DNA of 64,000 nucleotides from Streptomyces sp. NBC_00510. GTDB lineage: Bacteria > Actinomycetota > Actinomycetes > Streptomycetales > Streptomycetaceae. Both the position numbers and the translations under genes were made by a program. Below are positions 1-9,376 of this stretch, piece after piece. The stretch lies in NCBI GenBank assembly GCA_036013505.1, contig CP107851.1, positions 8,294,001 to 8,358,000 on the forward strand. The letters are read 5' to 3'. The notes beneath the pieces are model-generated. The model was not told where the DNA came from. It made no database searches and saw only the letters and a program-made list of their open reading frames with translations. Position 1 is the first letter of the stretch, and each line of letters begins with the position of its first letter.

Positions 1-63
1 GTCGCGGGTCGCGTGCTGACCCTGATCACCGAGCGTGCGAACGCCGCGTTGGCCGGGGCTTGA
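1..63 (+). CDS. C-terminal end of an unidentified protein (truncated by window edge)
   Basis: The first frame from base 1 reads 20 codons ending RANAALAGA and a TGA stop at 61-63. Codon choice is high-GC and protein-like, and a strong hairpin follows about 50 bases later, as expected after a gene end. Too little is present to name a family. Confidence 0.5.
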   Translation, partial: VAGRVLTLITERANAALAGA

Positions 64-113
64 GGTCCTCTCCCGCTCGTCGCCGTTCCGGGGGCTGCGG
101 CCTCCTGAGCCGG

Positions 114-143
114 GGCCCGGCGCGCCATGCGGCACGCCGGGCC
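114..143. terminator. Hairpin terminator between converging genes
   Basis: A 9-bp perfect stem (GGCCCGGCG with CGCCGGGCC) closes around a one-base mismatch, a further 3-bp stem and a four-base loop. It lies between the truncated plus-strand gene ending at 63 and the minus-strand collagen-like gene ending at 163, so it could serve both. There is no long T-run, which is usual in Streptomyces. Confidence 0.6.
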
Positions 144-162
144 TTCCACGGGTGGGGCCCAC

Positions 163-1242
163 TCACCACCAGATGACCATGTATCCGGCCCCACCGGGCT
201 TCCCCGCGGGGCTTGTTGTGGTTCCGCCGTCGCCTCCCGAGCCCGAATCCCCGATCGGTGGCTGCCCGATGAACGCAAACCCCACGGGCGGCGTGACGAT
301 GCCGTTCGCCGCGGGGCCTCCCTGGCCGGTGTTCAGGCCCGGTTCGCCTGAGCGGGAGACGGCTTCCGGGTTGAGGGGCGGACCGCAGAAACCGATGCCC
401 GGCGCGCCACTTCCGATGGAGGAAGCGGGTCCACCGGAGCCGCCCGTGGCGAGCGCGACTGCGAAGTTGTTGGGAGGGGCGAACAGGAGCGAGAGTCCGC
501 CCTGGGTGCCCGCGGTATTGGCGGGGCCGCCGGCTCCGCCCTCGCCGATGGTGACCGTGTGAGGTTGCCCCGGCTGTACCTGGACGGTGCACCAGACGAA
601 GCCGCCGCCGCCCCCACCGGTGCCGTTGCTGCCGTTCGTCCTCACTCCGGCGCCGCCACCACCGGCGCCCCACAGCTGGACGAAGACGGTGGTGACCCCG
701 TCGGGCGGGACGAAGGTTCCGCTGGCGCTGAATTGCCGCAGACCGTGAACGGCGCTGGGCCCGGGCGGGCCCGCGGGGCCCTGCAGGCCGACGGGACCCA
801 GGGATCCCGGGTCTCCCTGCGGGCCGACGGGACCCTGCGGCCCGGTGGGCCCCACGGAGCCGGGGTCGCCTGACGGTCCCGCGGGCCCTGCGGGGCCCGG
901 CGCGCCTGACGGCCCGGCAGCTCCGGTCGGCCCGCTCGGACCCGTCAGACCCGCAGGCCCGGCCGGACCCGGGGGTCCCGGCGGGCCGGGCGGTCCGGGG
1001 CGGCCCGATCGCGGCGGGCAGTAGCCGGGCACGGCCGGGACGAAGAAGCACGGGAAAGCGGAGCTCTGCGGGGCGGCGACCGGAGACGTGAGCACGGGAG
1101 TCGCGGCGCGCTCTCCGCTGCCCGCATGCGCCATTCCCGTCACGGCGCCGGACGTCAGAGCCACGGCCGCGGCTACCGTCCACACGCGCACGCACCTCGG
1201 ACGGCGTCCGGCCGGCGCCGCCAAGCCGACTCGGCGGATCAC
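163..1242 (-). CDS. Secreted collagen-like, glycine-rich protein
   Basis: The 359-residue product has an N-terminal signal sequence (basic start, hydrophobic stretch VWTVAAAVALTSGAVTGM, then AHAG). About 28 uninterrupted Gly-X-Y triplets rich in GPP, GPA and GPS follow. The C-terminal 170 residues are very glycine-rich and begin with a pattern like FSASGTFVPPDGVTTV, seen in glycine-rich domains of surface and fibre-like proteins. The GTG at 1242 is chosen because GGAGG sits seven bases upstream; the longer open frame has no comparable site. The likely role is an extracellular structural or adhesive protein forming a triple helix; this is inferred from composition. No LPXTG anchor or transmembrane tail is visible, so it is probably released or held non-covalently. 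It is divergent from the lipoprotein gene at 1458. Confidence 0.8.
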   Translation of the reverse strand: MIRRVGLAAPAGRRPRCVRVWTVAAAVALTSGAVTGMAHAGSGERAATPVLTSPVAAPQSSAFPCFFVPAVPGYCPPRSGRPGPPGPPGPPGPAGPAGLTGPSGPTGAAGPSGAPGPAGPAGPSGDPGSVGPTGPQGPVGPQGDPGSLGPVGLQGPAGPPGPSAVHGLRQFSASGTFVPPDGVTTVFVQLWGAGGGGAGVRTNGSNGTGGGGGGFVWCTVQVQPGQPHTVTIGEGGAGGPANTAGTQGGLSLLFAPPNNFAVALATGGSGGPASSIGSGAPGIGFCGPPLNPEAVSRSGEPGLNTGQGGPAANGIVTPPVGFAFIGQPPIGDSGSGGDGGTTTSPAGKPGGAGYMVIWW

Positions 1243-1457
1243 AGCATCACCTCCAGCATGGGGCATCGAGGGCGGACTGCACCGCTCTCCCGCGGCAAGA
1301 ATCACCCCGGGTTGCACCTGACGCACCCTCAGTGGCCGACCGGGTGACGGGCCTCGGGCACGCCGGGGAGCGCGAGGGCGGCGGGCCGGGGCCGGACGGC
1401 GCGATTCCGTGGTATCCAGGCCTGAGTTGGGGCGATCGACTGGTGGGGGAGAGAGCC

Positions 1458-2045
1458 GTGAGGACACTGGGCGGGGCGGTGCTGGCCGGGGTGGTTCTCG
1501 CCGCCGGGGTGGTGGGCTCGACAGGCTGCACCCTCACCATCGGCGAGACGGCGGGGGAGCCGGCGGACGTCGCGGTGGTCACCGCGACCGCTTCCGCCAC
1601 GTCTTCGTCGTCCGGCCCACCGTCCGCGTCGGCGTCCGCCTCCGTGTCCGCCTCGACCTCCCCGTCGCCCTCGCCGAGCCGTACCGCGACACCGGTGCCC
1701 GTCCGCGGACCGGATCAGAAGCTGGTGGTGATGACGGTCAGTGGTGGCTTCGCAGGCGTCCACCAGCAGGTGATGCTCCGGGGTGACGGCACCGTCTTCA
1801 CCGGCGCAAAGGGCCAGCCCGTACTGCGTCGGGTCGGCGCCGCCCAGTTCAAGGAATTGCGGATCCTGCTCGGTGACCCGGCGCTGGAAGACGTCCCGGA
1901 CTTCACCATGAACATGGCGGCAAACGACATGTTCCAGTACACCCTGCAATTCAACGGCCGCACGGTGATGACGGACCGCTCCAGCAAGCTGCCCGCGCTG
2001 GAAAGGCTCATCAACGCCCTGAGTCGGTGGCTCCCAGGTCGTTGA
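1458..2045 (+). CDS. Lipoprotein with Ser/Thr/Pro linker and emfourin-like domain
   Basis: The 195-residue product starts at GTG 1458 behind GGGGGAGAG. A hydrophobic leader ends in STGC, giving a probable lipidated Cys24; Ser at -3 is a weak match to the usual lipobox. A low-complexity Ala/Ser/Thr/Pro stretch (about residues 30-80) then forms a wall-spanning linker. The C-terminal 105 residues contain TVSGGFAGVHQQV and alternating beta-like stretches, resembling the emfourin fold of protealysin inhibitors. If right, it is a surface-tethered protease inhibitor; that function is inference. The larger open frame upstream lacks a ribosome site. Confidence 0.7.
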   Translation: MRTLGGAVLAGVVLAAGVVGSTGCTLTIGETAGEPADVAVVTATASATSSSSGPPSASASASVSASTSPSPSPSRTATPVPVRGPDQKLVVMTVSGGFAGVHQQVMLRGDGTVFTGAKGQPVLRRVGAAQFKELRILLGDPALEDVPDFTMNMAANDMFQYTLQFNGRTVMTDRSSKLPALERLINALSRWLPGR

Positions 2046-2213
2046 CCTGCACTCCCTTGACAGAAGTGGTCCGGGAGTCGTCCATCGGGAATACCGCAGG
2101 TGAATTCTCCTGCGGTCATGAGTCGGATATCACGACGGCCCGCACGAATACGCCACCCGTGCCGTGTGAGAATCATTGCGTCCAGCCCCGGAACCAGAGA
2201 GCCGGAAACTCCG

Positions 2214-5000
2214 ATGCAAACCTCCGTGTACACCGCCGACGTCGGCGGTGGAACGCGCCAGGGGCTGGTCGGTCGCGCGGGGGACGTGGACCGGATCGAG
2301 GGTCTGCTCGGCTCGGTCGATTCCGGTGGCGCGGTGCTGCTGTCCGGCGAGCCCGGGGTGGGCAAGACGGCGCTGCTCGGCCATCTCGCCCAGAGAGCAC
2401 TGGCAGTCGGCGCCAGGGTGCTGCGGGCGGCGGGCACGCGGTCCGAGAGCGACGTGGAGTACGCGGCACTCAACCAGCTGCTCTTCCCGCTGTGGGAGGA
2501 GGATCCCCAGGCCCTGGACGGGGCGCACCGCGAGGCACTGCGGGTGGCCCTGGGCTTCGGCGAGGGACCCGCGCCCGAGCGGTTCCTCGTCTCCAACGCG
2601 GCCCTGGTACTGCTCCGCAGCGCGGCCACCGCGACGCCGGTACTGCTGGTCGTCGACGACCTCGATGCGGTGGACCCGGCGAGCGCGGCCGTGCTGGGAT
2701 TCGCCGCACGCCGGCTCCCGGGAAGCCGCGTCAGGTTCCTGGCGGCCGTCCGCAAGGGTCGTCGCAGCCCTGTCGAGGAGGGCGTGCGCGCCGGACACGA
2801 GGTCCTGCCGCTGGACGAGAGCGCGTCGCGGCTCCTGGCCGGCTCGTCCCATCCGGACCTCGCCGGGCCGGTCGTGGAGTGCGTCGTCGCCGTGGCGCAG
2901 GGCAACCCGCTGGCCCTGGTCGAGTTGCCGGCGGCCCTGACCGGGCCGCAGCGCGCCGGGCTGGAGCGGCCGCCCGCCGCGCTGCCGCTCACGCGGCGCC
3001 TGCGCGAGGTCTTCGGCCCGTGCGTGGCGGAGCTGCCCGCGGCGACACGTCGTCTGCTGCTGGTGTCCGCGCTGGAGGGGACGGGGGACCTGGCCGTCGT
3101 GCAGACCGCCGCGCACAGGCTCGGCGTCGGGGCCGACCTGGTGGACCTGGAGGCCGCCGAGCGCGACGGCCTCGTGCGGATCGAGGAGTTCGACCACCGC
3201 GTGAGCTTCCGGCACCCGCTGTTCCGTGTCGCGGTGATCGACGCGTCCACCTCCGCGGAGCGCCGTGCCGTGCACCGCGAACTCGCCGAAGTGCTGCACG
3301 ACCGCCCCGACCAGCGCGCATGGCACCTGGGGGAGGCGTGCGTGGAACAGGACGAACACGTCGCCGCGTTGCTGGAGGGCACCGCCCACCAGGTCCTGCG
3401 GCGCGGCGACGCCATGGCCGCGATCCGGGCCCTCACCAAGGCCGCGCACCTGAGCCCCGGCGCGGCCGACCGCGGCCGCCGGCTGGCCACCGCCGCGTAC
3501 ATACGGGCGGACGCCTCCGGTGAGCTGACCATGGCGTCCCGCCTTCTTGACGACGCCCGGCGCTTTGGCTCCGACGACCGCGCGTCCCTCTACTCGGCGG
3601 CGGTCGCGGTCCACCGGCTGCTCGACGGCGAGGGGGACATCGACACGGCCCACCAGGTGCTCCTCGGCGCGATCGAGAACGGCGACCATCCCTACCGCGC
3701 CTGCGACCCGGCCCTCGAGGAGGCCCTCTACCTGTTGTTCATGCTGTGCTGCCTGGGCGGCCGCGAAGAGCTGTGGGCGCCCCTCCACCGGATCCTGGAC
3801 CGGCTCGGGCCCGACGCGCCGCGCCTGCTGGGGGTGAACGTCGCCACCCAGGGCGATCCCGCACGCACCGCCCTGGCGGCACTGGGGGACCTGGAGGAAC
3901 TCATCGCGGGCCTTTCCCAGGAGACGGCCCCGTCGAGGATCACGCGGATCGGCGCCGCGAGCATCGCCGCCGACCGGCTCTCCGGAGTGCGTGACGCCAT
4001 ATCACGCGTCCTGCCCCAGGGCCGCCGGCAGATCGTCACCCTGCCGCTCCTGTGCACGGACGCGTTCCTCGCGGGCCGGTGGGACGACACGACGGAGCTT
4101 GCCGACGAGGGACTGCGCCTGTGCAAGGAGCACGCCTTCGAGGCGGTCTCCTGGTACTTCCGCTACTACAAGGCGGTCGTCGCCGCGGCCCGCGGCGAAG
4201 CGGGCCTCGCGCAGGAGGCGGCCGACGCGATGGCCCTGTGGGGGACGTCCCGTGGCGCGCACCATCTGGTGACCCTGGCGGACCACATCCGGGTGCTCGT
4301 CGCGCAGGCGGAGGGCGATTTCGAGCGTGCCTACCGGCACGCGGCGGCCATCAGCCCGCCCGGTGAACTGGCCCCGTACACCCCGGTGGCGCTGCTGGTG
4401 GCCGGGGACGTGGTGGAGGCGGCCGTGCGCACCCAGCGGCCGGCGGAGGCGGCCGCCCACGTGACCGCCGTCCGGCAGGCCGGGATCGCGGCGCTCTCCC
4501 CGCGCAGGGCCATGCTCGTCGACGCTTCGGCGGCGATGGCTGCCGGCGCGGACGAGGAGGCGATCGAGCACTTCGAGCGGGCCCTGTCGCACCCCGGCCT
4601 CCAGCAGTGGCCCTTCGACCTGGCACGCGTGACCCTGGCCTACGGCGAACGCCTGCGCAAGGCGCGGTCGACCACCGACGCCAGGGCGTCACTGAGCGCG
4701 GCTCTGGCGACCTTCGAGCAACTCGGCGCACGGCCGTGGGCGGACCGGGCGAGGCGCGCGCTGCAGGCGACCGGATGGATGGTCAAGCGGGCCGACGGGC
4801 CGGAGTCCGTCGGCCTCACCCCGCAGGAGGTCGAGATCGCCCATCTCGCGGCTTCCGGCCTGACCAACAAGCAGATCGCCGAGCGGCTCTACCTGTCCCC
4901 CCGCACCGTGGGGGGCCATCTGGGCCGGGTCTTCCCCAAGCTCGGCATCACCTCCCGTGCGGCGCTCCGCGACGCCCTGACGGGCCTTGCCAAGCGCTAG
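2214..5000 (+). CDS. LuxR-family LAL-type transcriptional regulator with N-terminal ATPase
   Basis: The 928-residue protein has the LAL layout. A P-loop ATPase comes first, with Walker A GEPGVGKTAL near residues 45-54 and a Walker B-like VLLVVDDLD. A long helical, TPR-like middle region follows, and the last 62 residues form a LuxR/GerE helix-turn-helix (LTPQEVEIAHLAASGLTNKQ). Such proteins are ATP-dependent activators, often of secondary-metabolite or catabolic genes. The ATG at 2214 precedes the first conserved residues of the ATPase; the open frame extends 38 codons upstream without a good ribosome site. No biosynthetic cluster adjoins it, so the target is unknown. A SpoIIE-type phosphatase follows on the same strand. 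Confidence 0.9.
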   Translation: MQTSVYTADVGGGTRQGLVGRAGDVDRIEGLLGSVDSGGAVLLSGEPGVGKTALLGHLAQRALAVGARVLRAAGTRSESDVEYAALNQLLFPLWEEDPQALDGAHREALRVALGFGEGPAPERFLVSNAALVLLRSAATATPVLLVVDDLDAVDPASAAVLGFAARRLPGSRVRFLAAVRKGRRSPVEEGVRAGHEVLPLDESASRLLAGSSHPDLAGPVVECVVAVAQGNPLALVELPAALTGPQRAGLERPPAALPLTRRLREVFGPCVAELPAATRRLLLVSALEGTGDLAVVQTAAHRLGVGADLVDLEAAERDGLVRIEEFDHRVSFRHPLFRVAVIDASTSAERRAVHRELAEVLHDRPDQRAWHLGEACVEQDEHVAALLEGTAHQVLRRGDAMAAIRALTKAAHLSPGAADRGRRLATAAYIRADASGELTMASRLLDDARRFGSDDRASLYSAAVAVHRLLDGEGDIDTAHQVLLGAIENGDHPYRACDPALEEALYLLFMLCCLGGREELWAPLHRILDRLGPDAPRLLGVNVATQGDPARTALAALGDLEELIAGLSQETAPSRITRIGAASIAADRLSGVRDAISRVLPQGRRQIVTLPLLCTDAFLAGRWDDTTELADEGLRLCKEHAFEAVSWYFRYYKAVVAAARGEAGLAQEAADAMALWGTSRGAHHLVTLADHIRVLVAQAEGDFERAYRHAAAISPPGELAPYTPVALLVAGDVVEAAVRTQRPAEAAAHVTAVRQAGIAALSPRRAMLVDASAAMAAGADEEAIEHFERALSHPGLQQWPFDLARVTLAYGERLRKARSTTDARASLSAALATFEQLGARPWADRARRALQATGWMVKRADGPESVGLTPQEVEIAHLAASGLTNKQIAERLYLSPRTVGGHLGRVFPKLGITSRAALRDALTGLAKR

Positions 5001-5214
5001 CCGCGGACGTGCGGGGGCCCGACTCGACGCCCAGGTGGGTGGGGACTGCACGGGTGGGCAAGGGGCCGTGCACAACGGGGCAAGGAGCCCGGCGGGGACC
5101 CCTCCTACGGTCGAGTTGTCCCATCACGAGTGGGACGTCAATGCGCGGGTCCGGCACCGTTCGCGGATCCGTCGGCTCCCGGCCCCGCGCACGAACTCCA
5201 AGGGAGTGATGCCG

Positions 5215-6288
5215 ATGCCGGACATCGAACAGTTCGAGGAGGAGCCCGACGGCGGGCGGCCGACACGGCACTTGGCCGTCGTGGGCGGCGTGGCGTGGAT
5301 GCTCGCGGTGTGCGCGGTGTGCGTGGTCCTGCCGCTGTACGCCCATCCGAGTCTCGCGTGCGGACTCGCTCCGCTGGTCACCGCGGGGGTCGTGGCGGTG
5401 GTGATGGCCCGCATGAAGGACCGGTACCGCCACGGGGCGGCGCGGGCGCGCGCCGTGTCGGACACGGTGCGGCGGACCCTGCTGCGACCGCTCCCCGAGC
5501 GGGTCGGGGCGCTGGGGCTCGCCTCCGTCTACCGGGCCTGCGGCGGGCGGGGACAGGTCGGCGGGGACCTCTACGCCGTCGCGCGCAAAGGCGGGACGAC
5601 CCGCCTGATCATCGGTGACGTGTGCGGCAAGGGCCTGCCCACGTTCGAGGACGTCGCGGCCGTGCTCGGGGCCTTCCGCGAATGGGCCCCGCGTGCGGCG
5701 ACCCTGGCGGAGCTGTCGGCGCGGCTGGAGGAGAGCTTCCTGCGCCACCTGGCCGAAGTCGAGGGCGCCGTCCGCGACACGGACGAACGCTTCGTGACCG
5801 CGCTGCTGTTGGAGGTAAGAGACGGCGAGGGGTTCGCCCGCATGGTCAACCACGGCCATCCGCCGCCCGTACGGGCCCGCGGGGGGAGCGTCGCCCTTGT
5901 GGCGGGCTGCCCGTCACCCCCGCTGGGACTGCGTGCTCTGCGGGAATGCGGGGCCATCGAGGAACGCTTCGAACTGGCCCCCGGAGACACGCTGTTGCTC
6001 TACACCGACGGGCTCGTCGAGGCCCGCGACGCCGCGGGGCACTGCTACCCGCTGATGGACCGCGCGACGGCGTGGCGCTGGGTCCGGCAGGGCCCGGCCC
6101 ACCACGAATGCCTGCCGGAAGCGCTCGGGGAGATCCTCCGGGACCTCGTCGACCACGCCGGTGCGCTCCCGGAGGACGATCTCGCGATGGTCGCGCTGAC
6201 CCGGATGGAGGAGCCGGCCGCCGCCGCGCTGCCCCGGCCCGCCGGTGAGGCCCTTGGCGAGGACGCGGGGCAGCTGCGGCAGGACTGA
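5215..6288 (+). CDS. Membrane-anchored PP2C/SpoIIE-type serine phosphatase
   Basis: The 357-residue product has two closely spaced hydrophobic segments (about residues 20-42 and 46-66) followed by a PP2C-like SpoIIE domain. Typical motifs are QVGGDLYAV, GDVCGKGLPT, NHGHPPPV, LLLYTDGLVEAR and EDDLAMVAL; the aspartates coordinate the metal ions. It should dephosphorylate serine or threonine on a partner such as an anti-anti-sigma factor; no such partner gene is next to it. The ATG at 5215 is chosen because AGGGAG lies eight bases upstream, while the in-frame ATG at 5209 is too close. It ends one base before the stop of the converging AraC-type gene. Confidence 0.9.
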   Translation: MPDIEQFEEEPDGGRPTRHLAVVGGVAWMLAVCAVCVVLPLYAHPSLACGLAPLVTAGVVAVVMARMKDRYRHGAARARAVSDTVRRTLLRPLPERVGALGLASVYRACGGRGQVGGDLYAVARKGGTTRLIIGDVCGKGLPTFEDVAAVLGAFREWAPRAATLAELSARLEESFLRHLAEVEGAVRDTDERFVTALLLEVRDGEGFARMVNHGHPPPVRARGGSVALVAGCPSPPLGLRALRECGAIEERFELAPGDTLLLYTDGLVEARDAAGHCYPLMDRATAWRWVRQGPAHHECLPEALGEILRDLVDHAGALPEDDLAMVALTRMEEPAAAALPRPAGEALGEDAGQLRQD

Positions 6289-7290
6289 TCACCTGTCGGT
6301 CTGCTGGGGGAGGCCGGCTGCCTGGAGGGGTGCGACCTGCAGGGCGCCGGCCTGCCGCCACTCCGCCGGGGAGAGACCGTAGACCGCCCGGAAGGTGCGG
6401 CTGAAGTGCGCGTGGCTGGCGAAGCCCCACCGGTGCGCGATCGCCGCCACCGTCTGTCCCGCGAGCTCCGGCCGTACGAGGTCCCTGCGGCAGGCTTCCA
6501 GCCTCAGGCGCTGGATCCAGCGGCCGACGGTCATGGGCTCGTCCTGGAAGAGCTGGTACAGGTAGCGGACGGAGATGTGGTGCGCGATCGCGACCGACGC
6601 CGGGGAGAGCGCGGGATCGTCCAGGTGGGCGCGGACGTACGCACGGACGCGCTGCAGCAGGGCCCGCTCCACCGCGGCCTGCTCCCCTGAGGAGCCCTCC
6701 AGGGCGACCAGGGCGGTGAGCACGTCGACGATGCCCTGCCGCAGGAACCGCTTCGCGTCCTGTGCGCAGATGCAGTGTTCCGTCGTCGTCACGAGCCCGT
6801 CGACGTATGAGGCGAGGATCCCGCCGATCCCGTGGCCGGGGGAATAGGTCCGGCCGGTGGCCAGGCGCAGGAGCGAGTCGGGGAGGTCCAGCAGCTGGCG
6901 CGGGACCGTGGCCACGTGCTGCTGGACGGGGCCGGCGAAGTCCAGGACGTACGGCCTGCGGCTGTCGAGGATGACGAATTCACCGGCGGCCACCAGCGTC
7001 TCCCGGCCGTCCTGGGCCGCGACGCTGCCGCCGGCGTGTTGCAGGCTCACGATGAGCGAGCCGTCGCCGTCGGCGGCGATGAGCGGCGCGGTACGTGCCA
7101 TCCGTTGCGGGCTCGCTTCGAGGAAGCCGGCCTGGACGCCGGCGACGGAGGCCTGGCGTATCGCCCCGTGGAGCTCGGCCGTCCCCTCGGTGCGGATCTC
7201 CAGCCGGGTGAACGCCCTGCGTACGGCGTCCCTCCAGTACTCGGCCCGCTCGGCGGGCGGTTGGATGTCTGTGCAGAATGCTTCGATCAC
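6289..7290 (-). CDS. AraC-family transcriptional regulator
   Basis: The 333-residue product has an N-terminal AraC-binding-like sensing domain and a C-terminal double helix-turn-helix of about 100 residues. The latter includes SVRYLYQLFQDEPMTVGRWI and the conserved AIAHRWGFASHAHFSRTFR region, followed by GLSPAEWR. The GTG at 7290 is preferred because GAGG precedes it by about five bases. It converges on the phosphatase gene with no gap. Its own upstream region is an unusually AT-rich stretch without genes. The ligand and targets are not evident. Confidence 0.88.
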   Translation of the reverse strand: MIEAFCTDIQPPAERAEYWRDAVRRAFTRLEIRTEGTAELHGAIRQASVAGVQAGFLEASPQRMARTAPLIAADGDGSLIVSLQHAGGSVAAQDGRETLVAAGEFVILDSRRPYVLDFAGPVQQHVATVPRQLLDLPDSLLRLATGRTYSPGHGIGGILASYVDGLVTTTEHCICAQDAKRFLRQGIVDVLTALVALEGSSGEQAAVERALLQRVRAYVRAHLDDPALSPASVAIAHHISVRYLYQLFQDEPMTVGRWIQRLRLEACRRDLVRPELAGQTVAAIAHRWGFASHAHFSRTFRAVYGLSPAEWRQAGALQVAPLQAAGLPQQTDR

Positions 7291-7707
7291 GATGTCCTCG
7301 CGAACTGTGAGGAGTTGCCCGGTTCCCCGGGGCCCGGGCGGCGCATTCCGCGTCACGCGCGGCCCACTCGGGGAACCCCCATCGCGGCCACCGTAGGGTC
7401 CTGCCCAGGCCATCGGCGGCCCTTCCGGCGGGGAGTGCGGGACACCCGCAGATATTGTGGGGACATCCGCAAACATGAATTCCCGCTGCTGGGATATTTA
7501 TCACATAAGGCAATATGCACGCGGAATGTGTATTGAGAGAAATCTCACAATTGATTCACATGTGCGAACCGGATGCCGAGTGGAATCGGAATAGGGCGGG
7601 ATTGTGTCGTCGTATTCGGTGGGAGAGGGGTCCGGCAGGGAAAGCGAACGCATCCGCGCGCATCCGCCCGCATCCGCCCGCTTGTGCACGGGCCGTTCCT
7701 CCGGGCC
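7291..7707. other. AT-rich intergenic region upstream of the AraC gene
   Basis: This stretch holds no supportable gene. Between about 7440 and 7620 its base composition drops well below the surrounding level, with several TATT and CACAT segments. It must hold the promoter of the AraC-type gene on the minus strand. Confidence 0.5.
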
Positions 7708-7745
7708 GGCGCCAGGGCCGAGGTCGGTGCCTCGGCCCTGGCGCC
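7708..7745. terminator. Strong 16-bp hairpin terminator after the hemerythrin gene
   Basis: A perfect 16-bp stem (GGCGCCAGGGCCGAGG with its complement) closes a six-base TCGGTG loop. It lies about 30 bases beyond the stop of the minus-strand hemerythrin gene. Confidence 0.75.
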
Positions 7746-7775
7746 CCGGTCCCGGCCGGGGAACCGGCGGGTGTG

Positions 7776-8459
7776 TCAGGAACCGACGCGCGCAGGCCTG
7801 ACCGTTCCGTGGACCTGCCGGGCGTGGGACGCGTACCGGCGGCGTCCCAGGACGGGGACGATCAGCCGGACGGGCAGCGGGGCCGTCGCCAGCACCGCCT
7901 TGATGGTCTCCGGGTCGCCCTCGTACATCGCCATGCCGAAGACGAGCGGCAGATCCTTCTTCGGCGTGCTCGCCATCCCGTGCTCGCCGAGTTGGTGCCA
8001 TTCCGCCGCGGTCACGTGCTTCGCGGCCAGCGGCAGGATCTCCTTCTCCTCCAGCGCCATGTGCCGGACGAGCACGGTCAACAGCCGCTCGAACGCGTCC
8101 GCGAGCTCCTCGCCTCCCCGCCCGGTGGAGCGCCATCCCCCGAGCAGTCCGGTCACCTCGCCGTGCAGTGCGTCGATGGCGTGGTGCTGCTGCTCCATCG
8201 TCGGCACGAGTGCCTCCGCCTCCACACCGGCGCGCTCGGCCAGCTTGGGCCACAGCAGCAGGTCCTCGCCCTCGTGGTGCGTGTGCAGGACCCGGCACAC
8301 CAGCGCCGCGTGGGCACCGATGACCTCCGCGCGCCGGGCGTCGCCCGGTGCGACGGACCGGATGAGGTCGGGAAGCAGCCTGAACTCCCGGCGCAGCGCA
8401 GTGTGGGCCATGTACATGTCGCGCGTATCGGCCATGGGTTCATTGACGAGTGGAGCCAT
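7776..8459 (-). CDS. Hemerythrin HHE domain-containing protein
   Basis: The 227-residue protein carries the hemerythrin-type cation-binding pattern on predicted helices. His19 lies in MAHTALRREF, there is a His/Glu cluster HTHHEGED near residues 59-66, a further His pair in EQQHHAID, and HMALEEKEILP later. These side chains normally bind a di-iron centre for oxygen or NO sensing or storage. The ATG at 8459 is supported by AAGGAAGAG just upstream. A strong hairpin follows the stop, suggesting a single-gene unit. The role in redox or oxygen response is inferred from the family. Confidence 0.85.
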   Translation of the reverse strand: MAPLVNEPMADTRDMYMAHTALRREFRLLPDLIRSVAPGDARRAEVIGAHAALVCRVLHTHHEGEDLLLWPKLAERAGVEAEALVPTMEQQHHAIDALHGEVTGLLGGWRSTGRGGEELADAFERLLTVLVRHMALEEKEILPLAAKHVTAAEWHQLGEHGMASTPKKDLPLVFGMAMYEGDPETIKAVLATAPLPVRLIVPVLGRRRYASHARQVHGTVRPARVGS

Positions 8460-8884
8460 TGTCTCTTCCTTGTGCGGCCGCCTGGCATCCCGGGAGGGGA
8501 CGACGCGGCCCGTGTCGGGCGTGGCCCTGCGCGCGGGCCGGCGGTCCGGTGGCATACGGGTCCGTCTGCGGTGGCACCCGGCGGGTGCCGCCGGGTGCCA
8601 CGGAGTGCGCAGGGTGATCGGGGCAGGGGTAAGCGCAGGTCAGAGGCCTCGTCCGCTGCCCAGACCACTGTGGCACCGGTGCCGGGGCTGCCGCATGCGT
8701 CAAATGCCCCTGCGTCGCGGCCGCCGCATGGGTCGTCTGACCTCGTCCCCGCTGGTGAGGCGGTGCGGGGGCCGCGCGGTGCGAGCCGAGATTCGCCGGC
8801 GGGCACGGTCCCCTTCGGGAGGCAGAGGGGCTTGGGTGGTGACCGTCGGACGGCTGTCGTATTCCGGCCGTGGGGCCGGACCCG
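8460..8884. other. Intergenic region upstream of the hemerythrin gene
   Basis: No gene is supportable here on either strand. The interval should hold the hemerythrin promoter and contains one strong hairpin at 8571-8601. Confidence 0.45.
8571..8601. terminator. 14-bp hairpin between the cupin and hemerythrin genes
   Basis: A perfect 14-bp stem (GTGGCACCCGGCGG with its complement) has a three-base GTG loop. It is about 280 bases beyond the end of the minus-strand cupin gene and 112 bases before the hemerythrin start, so it may end the cupin transcript. Confidence 0.55.
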
Positions 8885-9376
8885 TCATTCGGGGAGGATG
8901 ACGTTCCCCATGGCCTCGTTGACCGCGATCATTTCCGGAGTGAAATCCTCCGGGGTCCACAGGCGCGGCGAGTGCCCGGGCAGCGGGTCGTCCCCGAAGT
9001 CGAGGAAGAAGTTCTCGGGGCCGCCCGGGGTGAAGAAGAAGGCCATCTTGGCCTCGCGGTCGCTGATGTTCTTGAACCGGTGCCGTACACCACGCGGAAC
9101 GAAGACGAAGTCTCCCGCCGAGGCGACGAAGGTGTTCTCGCCGTCCAGGAACTCCAGCTCGCCCTCGAGGACGTAGAACGCCTCGTCGTTGTGCTCGTGG
9201 AGATGCGCTATCGGTCCGTTGCCCGAGGGCACGGTGGCGACGACGAAGCCGAGCCGGCCGCCGGTCTCCTTGCTGTTGACCTTGATGGTGTACTCGTCAC
9301 CGGCCACCCACTTGACGGGTCCCTCGGTGGAACGGACGTACAGTGCACCGCTCTTGTACTGCTCGGGGGTTGCCAA
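8885..9376 (-). CDS. Single-domain cupin protein
   Basis: The 163-residue product is a one-domain cupin. Motif 1 is HLHEHNDEAFYVLEGE (metal-type ligands His60, His62 and the following acidic residue). Motif 2 is PRGVRHRF with His99. Related proteins are quercetin dioxygenase-like or small regulatory or isomerase cupins; the reaction here is unknown. The start is a TTG at 9376, supported by an AGGAG site six bases away and by the lack of any in-frame ATG or GTG upstream. It is divergent from an FAD monooxygenase across a region with repeated GTCAAG half-sites, so the two may share control. Confidence 0.85.
   Translation of the reverse strand: MATPEQYKSGALYVRSTEGPVKWVAGDEYTIKVNSKETGGRLGFVVATVPSGNGPIAHLHEHNDEAFYVLEGELEFLDGENTFVASAGDFVFVPRGVRHRFKNISDREAKMAFFFTPGGPENFFLDFGDDPLPGHSPRLWTPEDFTPEMIAVNEAMGNVILPE

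Noticed and set aside
26..1195. Long minus-strand frame over the collagen-like gene
   Set aside because: It is Arg-rich, lacks any motif or ribosome site and is the frame shadow of the Gly-X-Y gene, whose regular triplets are clearly the coding frame.
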